A stretch of DNA of 64,000 nucleotides from Methylobacillus gramineus (lineage in GTDB: Bacteria > Pseudomonadota > Gammaproteobacteria > Burkholderiales > Methylophilaceae), in NCBI RefSeq assembly GCF_020532675.1, contig NZ_JAJAVE010000001.1, positions 1,798,001-1,862,000 of the forward strand, read 5' to 3'. Below are positions 27,076-34,746 of this stretch, one piece after another. How positions within the stretch are numbered: position 1 is the stretch's first letter; each line of letters begins with the position of its first letter. The notes beneath the pieces are model-generated. The model was not told the DNA's origin, made no database searches, and worked only from the letters and a program-made list of their open reading frames with translations. Made by a program: the position numbers and the translations under genes.

Positions 27076-28500
27076 ATGAACTCCATATTGCACCAGGCAA
27101 CATCGTCCAGACAGCTCTGGATTGCTCGCATACTCATGCTGCTGCTAGTCGCGGCCGCCCTCTTTGTCATGCCGCACGCAGCAGAGCAGTGGCCAGCCAT
27201 GGACGCCTTTTTCCCCGCCATTGCCCTGATGGTCGCCATCAGTGCTGTCGTAACCTCCTATGTACTATTGGTGCAATTCAACATTCACAAGAAGTTCTTC
27301 CTGATCCCACTAGCGGGGGCATATGCTTTTTATGGCATGGCGGCACTGGTAGAGCTCCTGATACAGCGTGAAACTTTTGGCCCCATTCCCATGATGGAAG
27401 CTCCCAGCCAGGCTACCAGCTGGATCTGGCACTGCTGGCATATTGGCTACCCCCTGTTCATTATCATTGCCATTCTGTTCCGCAAATATGGGGAACAAGC
27501 GGTGCAACTTAACCGCCTCAGCCTGACCAAGGGCATGATACTGTTTATGCTGGCCCCGCTATTGGGTATCGTCATGTATATGGTGGCAGTCAACTCTGGC
27601 CATCTACTGACTTCTCTCTTGACTGCAAACTCCATCGCACAGCCTGTCAGTGAAATCGTCGGCTGGGGCACATGGACCATCGCAGCATTGACCTTTTTTA
27701 TCGTGCGATACTGCGGTGGCGATGACAATGTCATCACCACATTCCTCTCCGTCACTGCCCTCGCCTACCTATGCCAGACCTCCTTGATGATGGTGGACAA
27801 TACCCAATTCAGCAGCGGCTGGTATATGGCAAAAATGTTGAGCATGATCTCCTCCTCCGGCTTGCTTGCCGTACTGATTCTACAAATCAGCCGCCTCAAT
27901 AGTGATCTGGCAGACGCTCATTCCCAACTGATAGAAAAAGCCTGCAAGGATGGGCTCACCGGTATTTTCAATCGAGGTTACTTCGATGAAACCTCCGGCA
28001 CTGAATGGCGCCGCGCCCAACGAGTAGGCGGCACCATGTCGGTGATCATGCTGGATATAGACCATTTCAAGGATTTCAACGATAAATTTGGCCATCTCAA
28101 GGGAGACCAATGCCTGTGCAGGATAGCCAAGACCTTGCAGGAAAACCTGCTACGCCCCGGTGATTTCGTCGCCAGGTTTGGGGGGGAAGAGTTTGTTGTA
28201 CTGTTGCCCAACAGTACACCTGAAGGCGTGAGGCTGGTTGCAGAGAAGTTACGCACCGCCATTTACCAGCTGAAGATTCAGGCGATATACGGCAGGCCGG
28301 TTTCCATCAGTGCAGGCTATGCCACCTGGACTGAGTCCTATGAAAACCGCAGCATCAATGAACTGCTGGCCCAAGCCGACCTGGCACTGTACGCCGCAAA
28401 AAGCCAGGGAAGAAACCGCGTAGTGGGGTATGAAGAACTAAGATGCAGCCGCTACATTGGTCGTAGCAAATACCATCCTCAAATCGCCATTAACATTTAA
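27076..28500 (+). CDS. MASE4-GGDEF diguanylate cyclase
   Basis: 474 residues. About seven membrane segments of the MASE4 type fill the first 265 residues. A GGDEF domain (about 290-455) follows, with the intact active site GGEEF at 369-373 and an inhibitory RxxD site (RPGD, 360-363) five residues before it. It should therefore make c-di-GMP and show product inhibition. It starts 120 bp after the CHASE2 kinase and has its own terminator. A 15-bp motif in front of it is shared with the promoter of the response regulator operon, so it may be a target of that system. Confidence 0.9.
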   Translation: MNSILHQATSSRQLWIARILMLLLVAAALFVMPHAAEQWPAMDAFFPAIALMVAISAVVTSYVLLVQFNIHKKFFLIPLAGAYAFYGMAALVELLIQRETFGPIPMMEAPSQATSWIWHCWHIGYPLFIIIAILFRKYGEQAVQLNRLSLTKGMILFMLAPLLGIVMYMVAVNSGHLLTSLLTANSIAQPVSEIVGWGTWTIAALTFFIVRYCGGDDNVITTFLSVTALAYLCQTSLMMVDNTQFSSGWYMAKMLSMISSSGLLAVLILQISRLNSDLADAHSQLIEKACKDGLTGIFNRGYFDETSGTEWRRAQRVGGTMSVIMLDIDHFKDFNDKFGHLKGDQCLCRIAKTLQENLLRPGDFVARFGGEEFVVLLPNSTPEGVRLVAEKLRTAIYQLKIQAIYGRPVSISAGYATWTESYENRSINELLAQADLALYAAKSQGRNRVVGYEELRCSRYIGRSKYHPQIAINI

Positions 28501-28505
28501 GTTTT

Positions 28506-28556
28506 GCATGCCTGATATCCGTTCAGCCCCCGTTCAGGGTCAGGCATGCCTTTTTA
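28506..28556 (+). terminator. Rho-independent terminator after the diguanylate cyclase gene
   Basis: GCATGCCTGA (28506-28515) pairs with TCAGGCATGC (28540-28549), with further pairing inside the loop, followed by CTTTTTATTT. It lies between convergent genes. Confidence 0.8.
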
Positions 28557-28568
28557 TTTCTCTACGCG

Positions 28569-30149
28569 TTAATAGATATCACGCCTATATCTACCCACTG
28601 CCGTCATGGCAGTGAGTACCGACTCACCCACGATATCAATCAGGGCATGGTGCACGGCAGGCGCCATGCCGGTAGCGCTGCCACATATATAAATTACGGC
28701 GTGCAGCTCGCACACCCAATGCCTGATATCTATCGCATGCTCTGCCACCATATCCTGCACATACCGCTTATCGGATTGATCCCGGGAAAATACTGCATTG
28801 AATTTCTTCAATACCCCTTGTGCCTGCCACTGGTGTATTTCTTCTCCAAAATGCAGGTCATGCAAGGCATTGCGTTCCCCAAAAAACAACCAGTTGTGAT
28901 GCTGATCTTGTGCTGCACGCGCCTTGAGGTGGGCGCGCAAACCCGCAATACCGGTGCCATTGCCAATCAGGATCAGCGGTACATCAGGTGCGGGTGGATG
29001 AAAACCTGGATTGTCCCGGATGCGTAAGGCAATAGAGTCTCCAGGCGCTGCATAGGTGGTCAGCCATCCTGACCCCAGGCCCAATCGTCCATCCGCATAC
29101 ATGGTCTGTCGCACCAGCAGCTCCAGCTGCCCATCCTCGGGCAAGGAGGCAATCGAGTATTCACGATGCGGCAATGGCTTGAGCTTGCCGACCACGGCCG
29201 CTGCATCCAGTGACTTCAAAGCTTGCAGCGCATGTGTATCATGCGGTAGCAAACACTCACTTAATATCAGACTCAATGCTCTTCCTTGCACCAACGTATC
29301 GGGTGCAAGGTTCAGCTCTCGTAATACCTTGTCTACTTCATGCGCTGGATTACGCGGACCAATCTCGGCAATATCTCCCGCCTGCCAATGCACATCAGGC
29401 TCAACGCTTTTCAATGCCAGGTGATACACAGGCGCACCAGCACTACCGGGATTGAGATGCTGACGCTGCACCAGCTGCCACTCGCGATAATGCGGGGCCT
29501 GCCAGTCACTCATTTCATAATTATCCGCCAGCACGCCCAGCTGGTATTGCCAGTGACGCAATGCGCCTGCATCGGCATTGTCCACCTCGACCAGATCAAA
29601 CAAGGGTAAAGCATGCGCATATTGCAACCAACCATCCAAACGATGGCCAAATCCACAATAATTGGCATAGCTACTATCGCCCAGGGCCAGTACCCCATAT
29701 TCCAGACCTTGCAACGAAAGCGCCTCGCCCATCACCTGCTGCAGGAAAACCACGGCATTATCCGGTGCATCGCCTTCACCCGTGGTGCTGACCACGAATA
29801 AGGCACGATGGCATTGTTGCAGCACCTTGGTATCCATCTCGTTCAATGGCAAACTGTATGCCGTCACACCAGCACCCTGCAATGATTCAACCGTCTGCTG
29901 TGCCAGTTGCCTGGCCAAGCCACCCTGGCTGGCATAAGCCACTAATATGGCCTGCGGCGACGCTACGATAGTTTGTTCAGAGCTGAGGGAACGCGCCTTG
30001 TGGCGTTTGTGGATCCAGGCACAAAACAGCAGATAAGCTAACATCACCGCAAGTGCCGTCATCCAGCGATTGAATGCAAGATTGTTGACGGCAGCGTGGG
30101 CCTGAGTGGCCAGTACCAAGCCCGCCATCAGCTGAATGAGCACACTCAC
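28569..30149 (-). CDS. Membrane-anchored diflavin reductase (CysJ/P450-reductase-like)
   Basis: 526 residues. Two N-terminal hydrophobic segments (about 3-20 and 30-47) anchor it to the membrane. A flavodoxin-like FMN domain (about 65-210; STTGEGDAPDN, LGDSSYANYCGFG), an FAD domain (HREYSIASLPEDG) and an NADPH domain (IGNGTGIAGLRAH, FFGERNALHD, C-terminal RYRRDIY) follow. It thus moves electrons from NADPH through FAD and FMN. It is the last gene of a five-gene cluster with ApbE, DUF4198, DUF2271 and PepSY proteins and overlaps apbE by 4 bp. It is not the sulfite reductase flavoprotein, because no cysI is near and it has membrane helices. Confidence 0.82.
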   Translation of the reverse strand: MSVLIQLMAGLVLATQAHAAVNNLAFNRWMTALAVMLAYLLFCAWIHKRHKARSLSSEQTIVASPQAILVAYASQGGLARQLAQQTVESLQGAGVTAYSLPLNEMDTKVLQQCHRALFVVSTTGEGDAPDNAVVFLQQVMGEALSLQGLEYGVLALGDSSYANYCGFGHRLDGWLQYAHALPLFDLVEVDNADAGALRHWQYQLGVLADNYEMSDWQAPHYREWQLVQRQHLNPGSAGAPVYHLALKSVEPDVHWQAGDIAEIGPRNPAHEVDKVLRELNLAPDTLVQGRALSLILSECLLPHDTHALQALKSLDAAAVVGKLKPLPHREYSIASLPEDGQLELLVRQTMYADGRLGLGSGWLTTYAAPGDSIALRIRDNPGFHPPAPDVPLILIGNGTGIAGLRAHLKARAAQDQHHNWLFFGERNALHDLHFGEEIHQWQAQGVLKKFNAVFSRDQSDKRYVQDMVAEHAIDIRHWVCELHAVIYICGSATGMAPAVHHALIDIVGESVLTAMTAVGRYRRDIY

Positions 30150-31159
30150 TCCAGCATCTCGGCTAGGGCAGGTGAATCATGGGCTGACAAACTGCCTGAC
30201 TCATTGACGATAAACAAGGCAGCAATGCCATGGGTATTGGCATACGCCAGACCACGGCGCAAACCCATCACAGTCAATGCGGTGGCCAGCGCATCCGCTT
30301 CCATACAACTTGTGTGCAATACCGTAACCGAGACGGGCGCATGTTCCACCGGGAAACCGGTATGGGGGTCAATGGTGTGGGCATAGCGTTTGCCATGGTG
30401 CTCGAAATACCGACGATAATCCCCTGAGGTGGCGATTGCCATCCCATGGAGCGCCACTACGTTCTCATCCAGTCCAGACTCCTGCTGGGGGCGTTCCAAT
30501 GCTACCCACCAGGGATGCCCATCAGGCTTGATTCCGCTGCCATACAGCTCACCACCAACCTCCACCAGGAAATGCGCCAAGCCAAGTGTGCGTAGCGCAA
30601 CCACGACCTGATCCACGCCATAGCCCTTGGCAATGCCGGAGAAATCCAGGTATACACTCCCGGTTTGTAATAAGGTTTGATTGGACTGATTGAATTGCAG
30701 CTTTTGCCATCCACATCGCGCCAGATTTAAAAGAATGTCTGCAATGGGAGGCGGCTGCGCGCGCTGAGAGGCGGCATGATATGAATCAGGACCAAACCCC
30801 CATATATTGACCAGAGGTCCGATGGTGGGATCAAACGTACCATCAGTTAAGGCCGCAATCTCGATGGCTTTTTTCAGCACAGTGGCAAACCCGTGGGTCA
30901 AGTGATGCCAACTCCCCGCAGCGGCCTGATTGAACTGGCTGATCGCAGAGCGCTCAAGCCAGGTACTCATTTCCTCATTCACCTGATCCAGCGCTGCCTG
31001 TATAGCCTCTGCCACCTGATCGCCCGACACATCATCCACGGCAACATAACGCACCGTCCAGGTGGTGCCCATGGTTTGCCCGCTTAGGCTATGGACAAAC
31101 CCGCCAGGCAGCTGCCGTGGTAAATCCCCCAGCTGTGGCGCAATCAATACACGGCGCAT
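30146..31159 (-). CDS. apbE: FAD:protein FMN transferase (ApbE family)
   Basis: 337 residues with ApbE hallmarks: SGQTMGTTWTVRY near the N-terminus, DFSGIAKGYGVDQV, VEVGGELYGSG, and TIDPHTGFPVEH with the C-terminal metal-site region. The enzyme attaches FMN covalently to Thr/Ser of target flavoproteins. Most ApbE proteins have a signal peptide or lipobox. Here the start at 31159 gives MRRVLIAPQLGDLPRQLPGG with no hydrophobic signal, and the preceding DUF4198 stop leaves no room for one. It might therefore act in the cytoplasm. No obvious FMN-target motif protein is in the cluster. Confidence 0.88.
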   Translation of the reverse strand: MRRVLIAPQLGDLPRQLPGGFVHSLSGQTMGTTWTVRYVAVDDVSGDQVAEAIQAALDQVNEEMSTWLERSAISQFNQAAAGSWHHLTHGFATVLKKAIEIAALTDGTFDPTIGPLVNIWGFGPDSYHAASQRAQPPPIADILLNLARCGWQKLQFNQSNQTLLQTGSVYLDFSGIAKGYGVDQVVVALRTLGLAHFLVEVGGELYGSGIKPDGHPWWVALERPQQESGLDENVVALHGMAIATSGDYRRYFEHHGKRYAHTIDPHTGFPVEHAPVSVTVLHTSCMEADALATALTVMGLRRGLAYANTHGIAALFIVNESGSLSAHDSPALAEMLE

Positions 31160-31161
31160 GC

Positions 31162-31959
31162 TTATTGCGGCAATACTTCCAGGGTCAATACATAAGCCAG
31201 GCTACGCTCCTTGGCCTGCTTTACACTGACCTTGTCATCGCTGAAATCCGCATCCAGCCAGTACATACCGGCTTCAGGCAAGGTCACTGTGACTTTTCCA
31301 TCCTGACCCGAGGTGAATTTCTGCCCGCTCTTCTGGTCACGATAACGCGTTTGCCCTCTGACTATTTCAATTTCCACACCTTTAGCTGGCGCTCCATCCA
31401 CCAGGAACTGTAAAGTCAGTGGCTCACCTGCGACCAGGTCATTAGGGTGTGTGGAAGCCACCATTTCCAGGCCACGCCCACTGGTTTTCAGCTTGCTAGG
31501 CGATCCAACACTGACATAGGCCTCAAGTCGATTGGCAATCTCGGACACCTTCACCTCTTTGGCATCTGCAGGAATACGCTTGCTCAACTCCTCGGCCTTG
31601 CCCATAAAGCGCTTGGCTTGGTCAGCCTCCTTCCATGAGGCACGTACGCCCTCACGATACATGGAAAGTCGATACGTGCCTTTTTGCTCGAACTTGGCAT
31701 CAAATGTGGTCCGTAATTCACCTTTACCGATATTGATCGGCTCCACTTTACTGCCATCCGGGGCCACAATCTGCAGCTCATCAATCTGCAAAGGGCGGTG
31801 GTTGAAATGAAAAGGATCGTTAGAAACCGCGGCATCAAAAGTGACAAACTGCGGGGCTGAAAGTACCGTACTGGACGGCAGCAGCCAGTATCCATGCCCA
31901 TAAGCCGCGGTTGTCGTCATGGCAGCAGCCATTGCCAGCACAGTCATCATTCGTTTCAT
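31162..31959 (-). CDS. DUF4198 periplasmic protein
   Basis: 265 residues from the ATG at 31959, chosen because AAGGA lies eight bases upstream and a signal peptide follows at once (MKRMMTVLAMAAAMTTTAAYG). Cleavage before HGYWLLPSS would give a mature protein beginning with His, which is typical of DUF4198. Two beta-rich parts follow (TFDAAVSNDPFHF; EPLTLQFLVDGAPAKGVEIEI). DUF4198 proteins are exported and often sit beside metal uptake genes. It lies between DUF2271 and apbE in the five-gene cluster. The function is not established. Confidence 0.85.
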   Translation of the reverse strand: MKRMMTVLAMAAAMTTTAAYGHGYWLLPSSTVLSAPQFVTFDAAVSNDPFHFNHRPLQIDELQIVAPDGSKVEPINIGKGELRTTFDAKFEQKGTYRLSMYREGVRASWKEADQAKRFMGKAEELSKRIPADAKEVKVSEIANRLEAYVSVGSPSKLKTSGRGLEMVASTHPNDLVAGEPLTLQFLVDGAPAKGVEIEIVRGQTRYRDQKSGQKFTSGQDGKVTVTLPEAGMYWLDADFSDDKVSVKQAKERSLAYVLTLEVLPQ

Positions 31960-31981
31960 ATTCAGTGTCCTTCGGTGAAAA

Positions 31982-32500
31982 TCAGGGTTTGAGATCAAGA
32001 CTAATCGCGCCAAGCTCATGCTCACCGCTTGCACTGAGTGAGCTTGCCTTGGTCACAGGCCAGGTAAATGGAATACGCACCAACTCACGGTCTCCCTTTT
32101 CACGCGCAGCTTCCACCACCAGGCGATACTCCCCCGGAGCCAGTTTGTTCAAGGGCCCTTTGCCTTCGGTGTAGGAAAGCGTGTGTTCACCCACAGGCTT
32201 GGTCGCGCCAGAAACCCCATCCAGCGGCATATCCAGGTCACGCCCACCTTTGCGCCACCATTGACGCAAGTCCTTGAGCCACTTGGTGCCCTTGCTTTCC
32301 GACTTATCCTTGCCGTACCAGACGGAAAGCGTGGTCGCAATATCCTGGTTGGGCGTCTCCACCCATACGGCAAGATAGGGACGGTGATATTCAGCAGCAT
32401 TGATACGCGGCACCGTCACTTTGACATCCAGTCCTGCCGCATGGCTCGTACTGGCAAACAAGGCCGCAACCAGGGCCGGAATCACTGCAAGTCGCATCAC
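31982..32500 (-). CDS. DUF2271 exported protein
   Basis: 172 residues with a signal peptide (MMRLAVIPALVAALFASTSHA, cleavage near 22). The DUF2271 core follows: AEYHRPYLAVWVET, TLSVWYG, KWLKDLRQWWRKGG and DGVSGATKPVGEH. The family is nearly always encoded with a PepSY membrane protein and a flavin or iron-reductase gene, as here. It is placed 6 bp after the PepSY gene. The mature protein is periplasmic and all-beta in appearance. Its role in electron transfer is inferred from neighbours only. Confidence 0.85.
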   Translation of the reverse strand: MMRLAVIPALVAALFASTSHAAGLDVKVTVPRINAAEYHRPYLAVWVETPNQDIATTLSVWYGKDKSESKGTKWLKDLRQWWRKGGRDLDMPLDGVSGATKPVGEHTLSYTEGKGPLNKLAPGEYRLVVEAAREKGDRELVRIPFTWPVTKASSLSASGEHELGAISLDLKP

Positions 32501-32506
32501 TTCTCC

Positions 32507-33130
32507 TTAATGAATAAACAATATCACCAGCACCAGTGGCAACACCATGCCCAGTGCCACCAATGGCCAGGTAAAAGGCCGATTCCCTGCATGCATATGC
32601 AACAGGCACAGCCCGGTAATGGAAAAAATCAGCGCCATGACGGAAAACACATCCAGAAACCAGCTCCAGGCAAGACCTGTATTGCGCCCTTTGTGCAGGT
32701 CATTGAAATAGGATACCCAACCGCGCTCCGTCAACTCATAATTCAGATCGCCAGTTTCACGATCAATCACCAGCCAGGCATCACCCCCAGGACGTGGTAA
32801 CGAAACATATACCTCATCTTCCGACCATTCAGCCGGGGCAAGCCCCACTTCAATACCGAGGGCACCTGCCACCCAGTCCGCCAATGTCCGGGGTAATGGG
32901 GCGTTATCAGAAGGTGATATGCGTAATTGCGGTAATAGCAATGCTGGCACCTCTGCCTGCTTCTTGGTAATCAGTGCATTGCCTTCTATCCGCGCAGCAT
33001 TATTCAGAGTCAGGCCAGTGGCGGCAAATAACAGCATGCCTATTAGGCAGATCGCGGAACTGATCCAGTGCCAACGATAAAGATGCTTGAGCCAGAATGA
33101 ACGCTGTTTGTGAACCTGAGTGTTTTGCAT
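32507..33130 (-). CDS. PepSY-associated transmembrane protein
   Basis: 207 residues. An N-terminal helix (about 22-42, after FWLKHLYRWHWISS) is followed by a periplasmic PepSY-type region (VYVSLPRPGGDAWLVIDRETGDLNYE) and two C-terminal membrane helices (about 155-205), with FNDLHKGRNTGLAWSWFLD between. Histidines in the membrane parts (HLYRWHW, HKGR, HMHAG) could bind heme as in related PepSY_TM reductases. It is the first gene of the five-gene cluster. A Fur-box-like palindrome overlaps its -10 region, so iron control is likely. Confidence 0.83.
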   Translation of the reverse strand: MQNTQVHKQRSFWLKHLYRWHWISSAICLIGMLLFAATGLTLNNAARIEGNALITKKQAEVPALLLPQLRISPSDNAPLPRTLADWVAGALGIEVGLAPAEWSEDEVYVSLPRPGGDAWLVIDRETGDLNYELTERGWVSYFNDLHKGRNTGLAWSWFLDVFSVMALIFSITGLCLLHMHAGNRPFTWPLVALGMVLPLVLVILFIH

Positions 33131-33466
33131 GAAATCGCGGCGGTGTGGCAGCAGAAACCCACCAAATGAGAATTGGTCTCATTGTAGCAAGAAACAGGCG
33201 TGCACGGCATTTGGCTGCTTAAAAAACCAAGACTATGCGCCAGGGGACACCCCAGATGTAAACAAGGCTGCAAGCAATCAACAAAAGCACGGAAAGCCAA
33301 AGCAATGCTGAAAGAAAGGGAAACTGCAAAAGAATTTAAGGAAAACCGAAAGGCGAAACGAAGAAAAGCTCCGGTATAATCCGGCATCCATTGCATACCC
33401 CAAGTGGGTAACGCTGGAACTTACAAGAGATAAACAGGGAATTTTTGAAGATATACTGCTTGATGC
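33131..33466. other. Intergenic region between the reductase cluster and tRNA-Leu
   Basis: 336 bp with no credible gene. The left 60 bases hold the promoter and Fur-like site of the reductase cluster. The right part has a TATAAT hexamer on the plus strand near 33373 but no recognisable RNA after it. Confidence 0.5.
33165..33186 (-). promoter_or_regulatory. Fur-box-like operator over a -10 hexamer
   Basis: The 19-bp sequence AATGAGAATTGGTCTCATT (33165-33183) is an inverted repeat resembling the Fur consensus. On the minus strand it overlaps a TACAAT -10 hexamer (33181-33186) about 50 bases before the PepSY gene start. Confidence 0.65.
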
Positions 33467-33551
33467 TGGTGCCGGGGGGGGGACTCGAACCCCCACACCT
33501 TGCGGCGGCGGATTTTGAGTCCGCTGCGTCTACCAATTCCGCCACCCCGGC
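33467..33551 (-). tRNA. tRNA-Leu (anticodon CAA)
   Basis: The minus strand starts GCCGGGGTGGCGGAATTGG and ends with CCCCGGC-A-CCA, so the acceptor stem is a perfect 7 bp and CCA is encoded. The D-loop is of class II type (AATTGGTAGACGC). The anticodon loop CTCAAAA gives anticodon CAA for codon UUG. The short variable arm and the T-loop TTCGAGT are present. A TATAAT at 33567-33572 serves as -10. Confidence 0.95.
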
Positions 33552-33566
33552 AGCAACAAGTCGGGC

Positions 33567-33572
33567 ATTATA
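33567..33572 (-). promoter_or_regulatory. -10 hexamer of the tRNA-Leu promoter
   Basis: TATAAT on the minus strand, 16 bases upstream of the tRNA 5' end. The matching -35 would fall at the start of queA and is not close to consensus. Confidence 0.5.
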
Positions 33573-33589
33573 TAGCAATACTGATGAAT

Positions 33590-34618
33590 ATGCGCACTAC
33601 TGATTTCAACTTTTTATTACCTGACGAATTAATTGCCCAGTTTCCCGCTAAAGAACGTCACGGCAGCCGTCTGCTCCAGCTGGATGGCAATACAGGCAAC
33701 TTGCAGGATAAAGCCTTCCTCGACTTGCCTGATTTACTGAATACTGGCGACTTGCTGATTTTCAATGACACGCGCGTGATCAAGGCCAGGCTGCACGGCG
33801 AGAAGCTCAGTGGAGGCAAAGTGGAGATGCTGGTCGAGCGTGTACTGGATGCCCATCACGCCCTTGCCCACATTAAAGCCTCGCGTGCGCCCAAACCGGG
33901 TAGCTGCCTGCGTATTGCGGGTGAGTTAGAAATTGAAGTCATCGCGCGGCAGGATGACTTGTTCCACCTGCGCTTTGAGCATGAGCGGCCAATCCTGGAA
34001 CTGTTGGATCAATACGGCGCCCTGCCCTTGCCGCCTTACATTACGCACAACGCCGACGAAACAGACGAAGACCGCTATCAGACAGTATATGCGCGTGAAC
34101 CCGGCGCAGTCGCAGCGCCCACCGCTGGCCTGCACTTTGATGATGCCATGCTGGCCACATTAAAAAGTAAAGGCATCAACATCGCTTATGTCACGCTACA
34201 TGTGGGGGCAGGTACCTTCCAGCCTGTGCGTGTAGATGAGATTGCCGAGCACAAGATGCACAGTGAACTTTATTCCGTTCCGATTGAAACCGTGGACATG
34301 ATTCACCAGACCCGGGCTGCGGGAGGCAAGACAACCGCGGTTGGTACTACGGCGTTACGCGCACTGGAAAGTGCCGCACGCTCAGGCGAGCTGTTAGCGG
34401 GCCAGGGCGAAACCGATATATTCATTACGCCGGGTTATCGCTTTCAAGTGGTCGAACGTCTCTTCACCAACTTCCACCTGCCTAAAAGTACATTATTGAT
34501 GCTGGTATCCGCGTTTGCAGGCTTTGATCATATGCACCAGGCCTATGAACACGCAGTGGACCATCGTTACCGCTTTTTCAGTTACGGCGACGCCATGCTG
34601 ATTGAACGGCAGAATTGA
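33590..34618 (+). CDS. queA: S-adenosylmethionine:tRNA ribosyltransferase-isomerase
   Basis: 342 residues, the family's usual length. The start [19 protein letters not shown] is canonical for Que[14 protein letters not shown], the [10 protein letters not shown] motif and [11 protein letters not shown] also match. It performs the penultimate step of queuosine synthesis in tRNA, adding the epoxycyclopentane from SAM to 7-aminomethyl-7-deazaguanine. An ATG two codons earlier (33584) is an alternative start; neither has a strong ribosome-binding site. tgt is not in this window. It is divergent from tRNA-Leu with a 38-bp gap. Confidence 0.95.
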   Translation: MRTTDFNFLLPDELIAQFPAKERHGSRLLQLDGNTGNLQDKAFLDLPDLLNTGDLLIFNDTRVIKARLHGEKLSGGKVEMLVERVLDAHHALAHIKASRAPKPGSCLRIAGELEIEVIARQDDLFHLRFEHERPILELLDQYGALPLPPYITHNADETDEDRYQTVYAREPGAVAAPTAGLHFDDAMLATLKSKGINIAYVTLHVGAGTFQPVRVDEIAEHKMHSELYSVPIETVDMIHQTRAAGGKTTAVGTTALRALESAARSGELLAGQGETDIFITPGYRFQVVERLFTNFHLPKSTLLMLVSAFAGFDHMHQAYEHAVDHRYRFFSYGDAMLIERQN

Positions 34619-34672
34619 TTCACTGCCTGGGTCGCTCATCCTGAAAAGAAACCACTAAAACAACGTGGGCTT

Positions 34673-34710
34673 GCACGCGCATTGTCACTAATGTGTCACA
34701 ATGCGCGTGC
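34673..34710 (+). promoter_or_regulatory. Pho-box-like direct repeat inside a large dyad
   Basis: TTGTCAC-TAAT-GTGTCAC at 34682-34699 has two TGTCA elements exactly 11 bp apart, as in PhoB boxes. It lies inside an inverted repeat with 13-bp arms (34673-34685 and 34698-34710). It is 47 bases upstream of the phosphate transporter start. The dyad lacks a T tract, so it is unlikely to be a terminator. Confidence 0.55.
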
Positions 34711-34746
34711 ACAATACTGGCACGACCAGCGCAAACCAAAGTCATA

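Noticed and set aside
28569-30149. Sulfite reductase flavoprotein (cysJ) reading of the diflavin reductase
   Set aside because: It has two membrane helices, no cysI partner and lies in an iron-linked PepSY/ApbE cluster.
33360-33466. Possible small RNA after a TATAAT near 33373
   Set aside because: There is no matching -35 element, no stable hairpin with a T tract and no known RNA fold; it also runs toward the tRNA gene.
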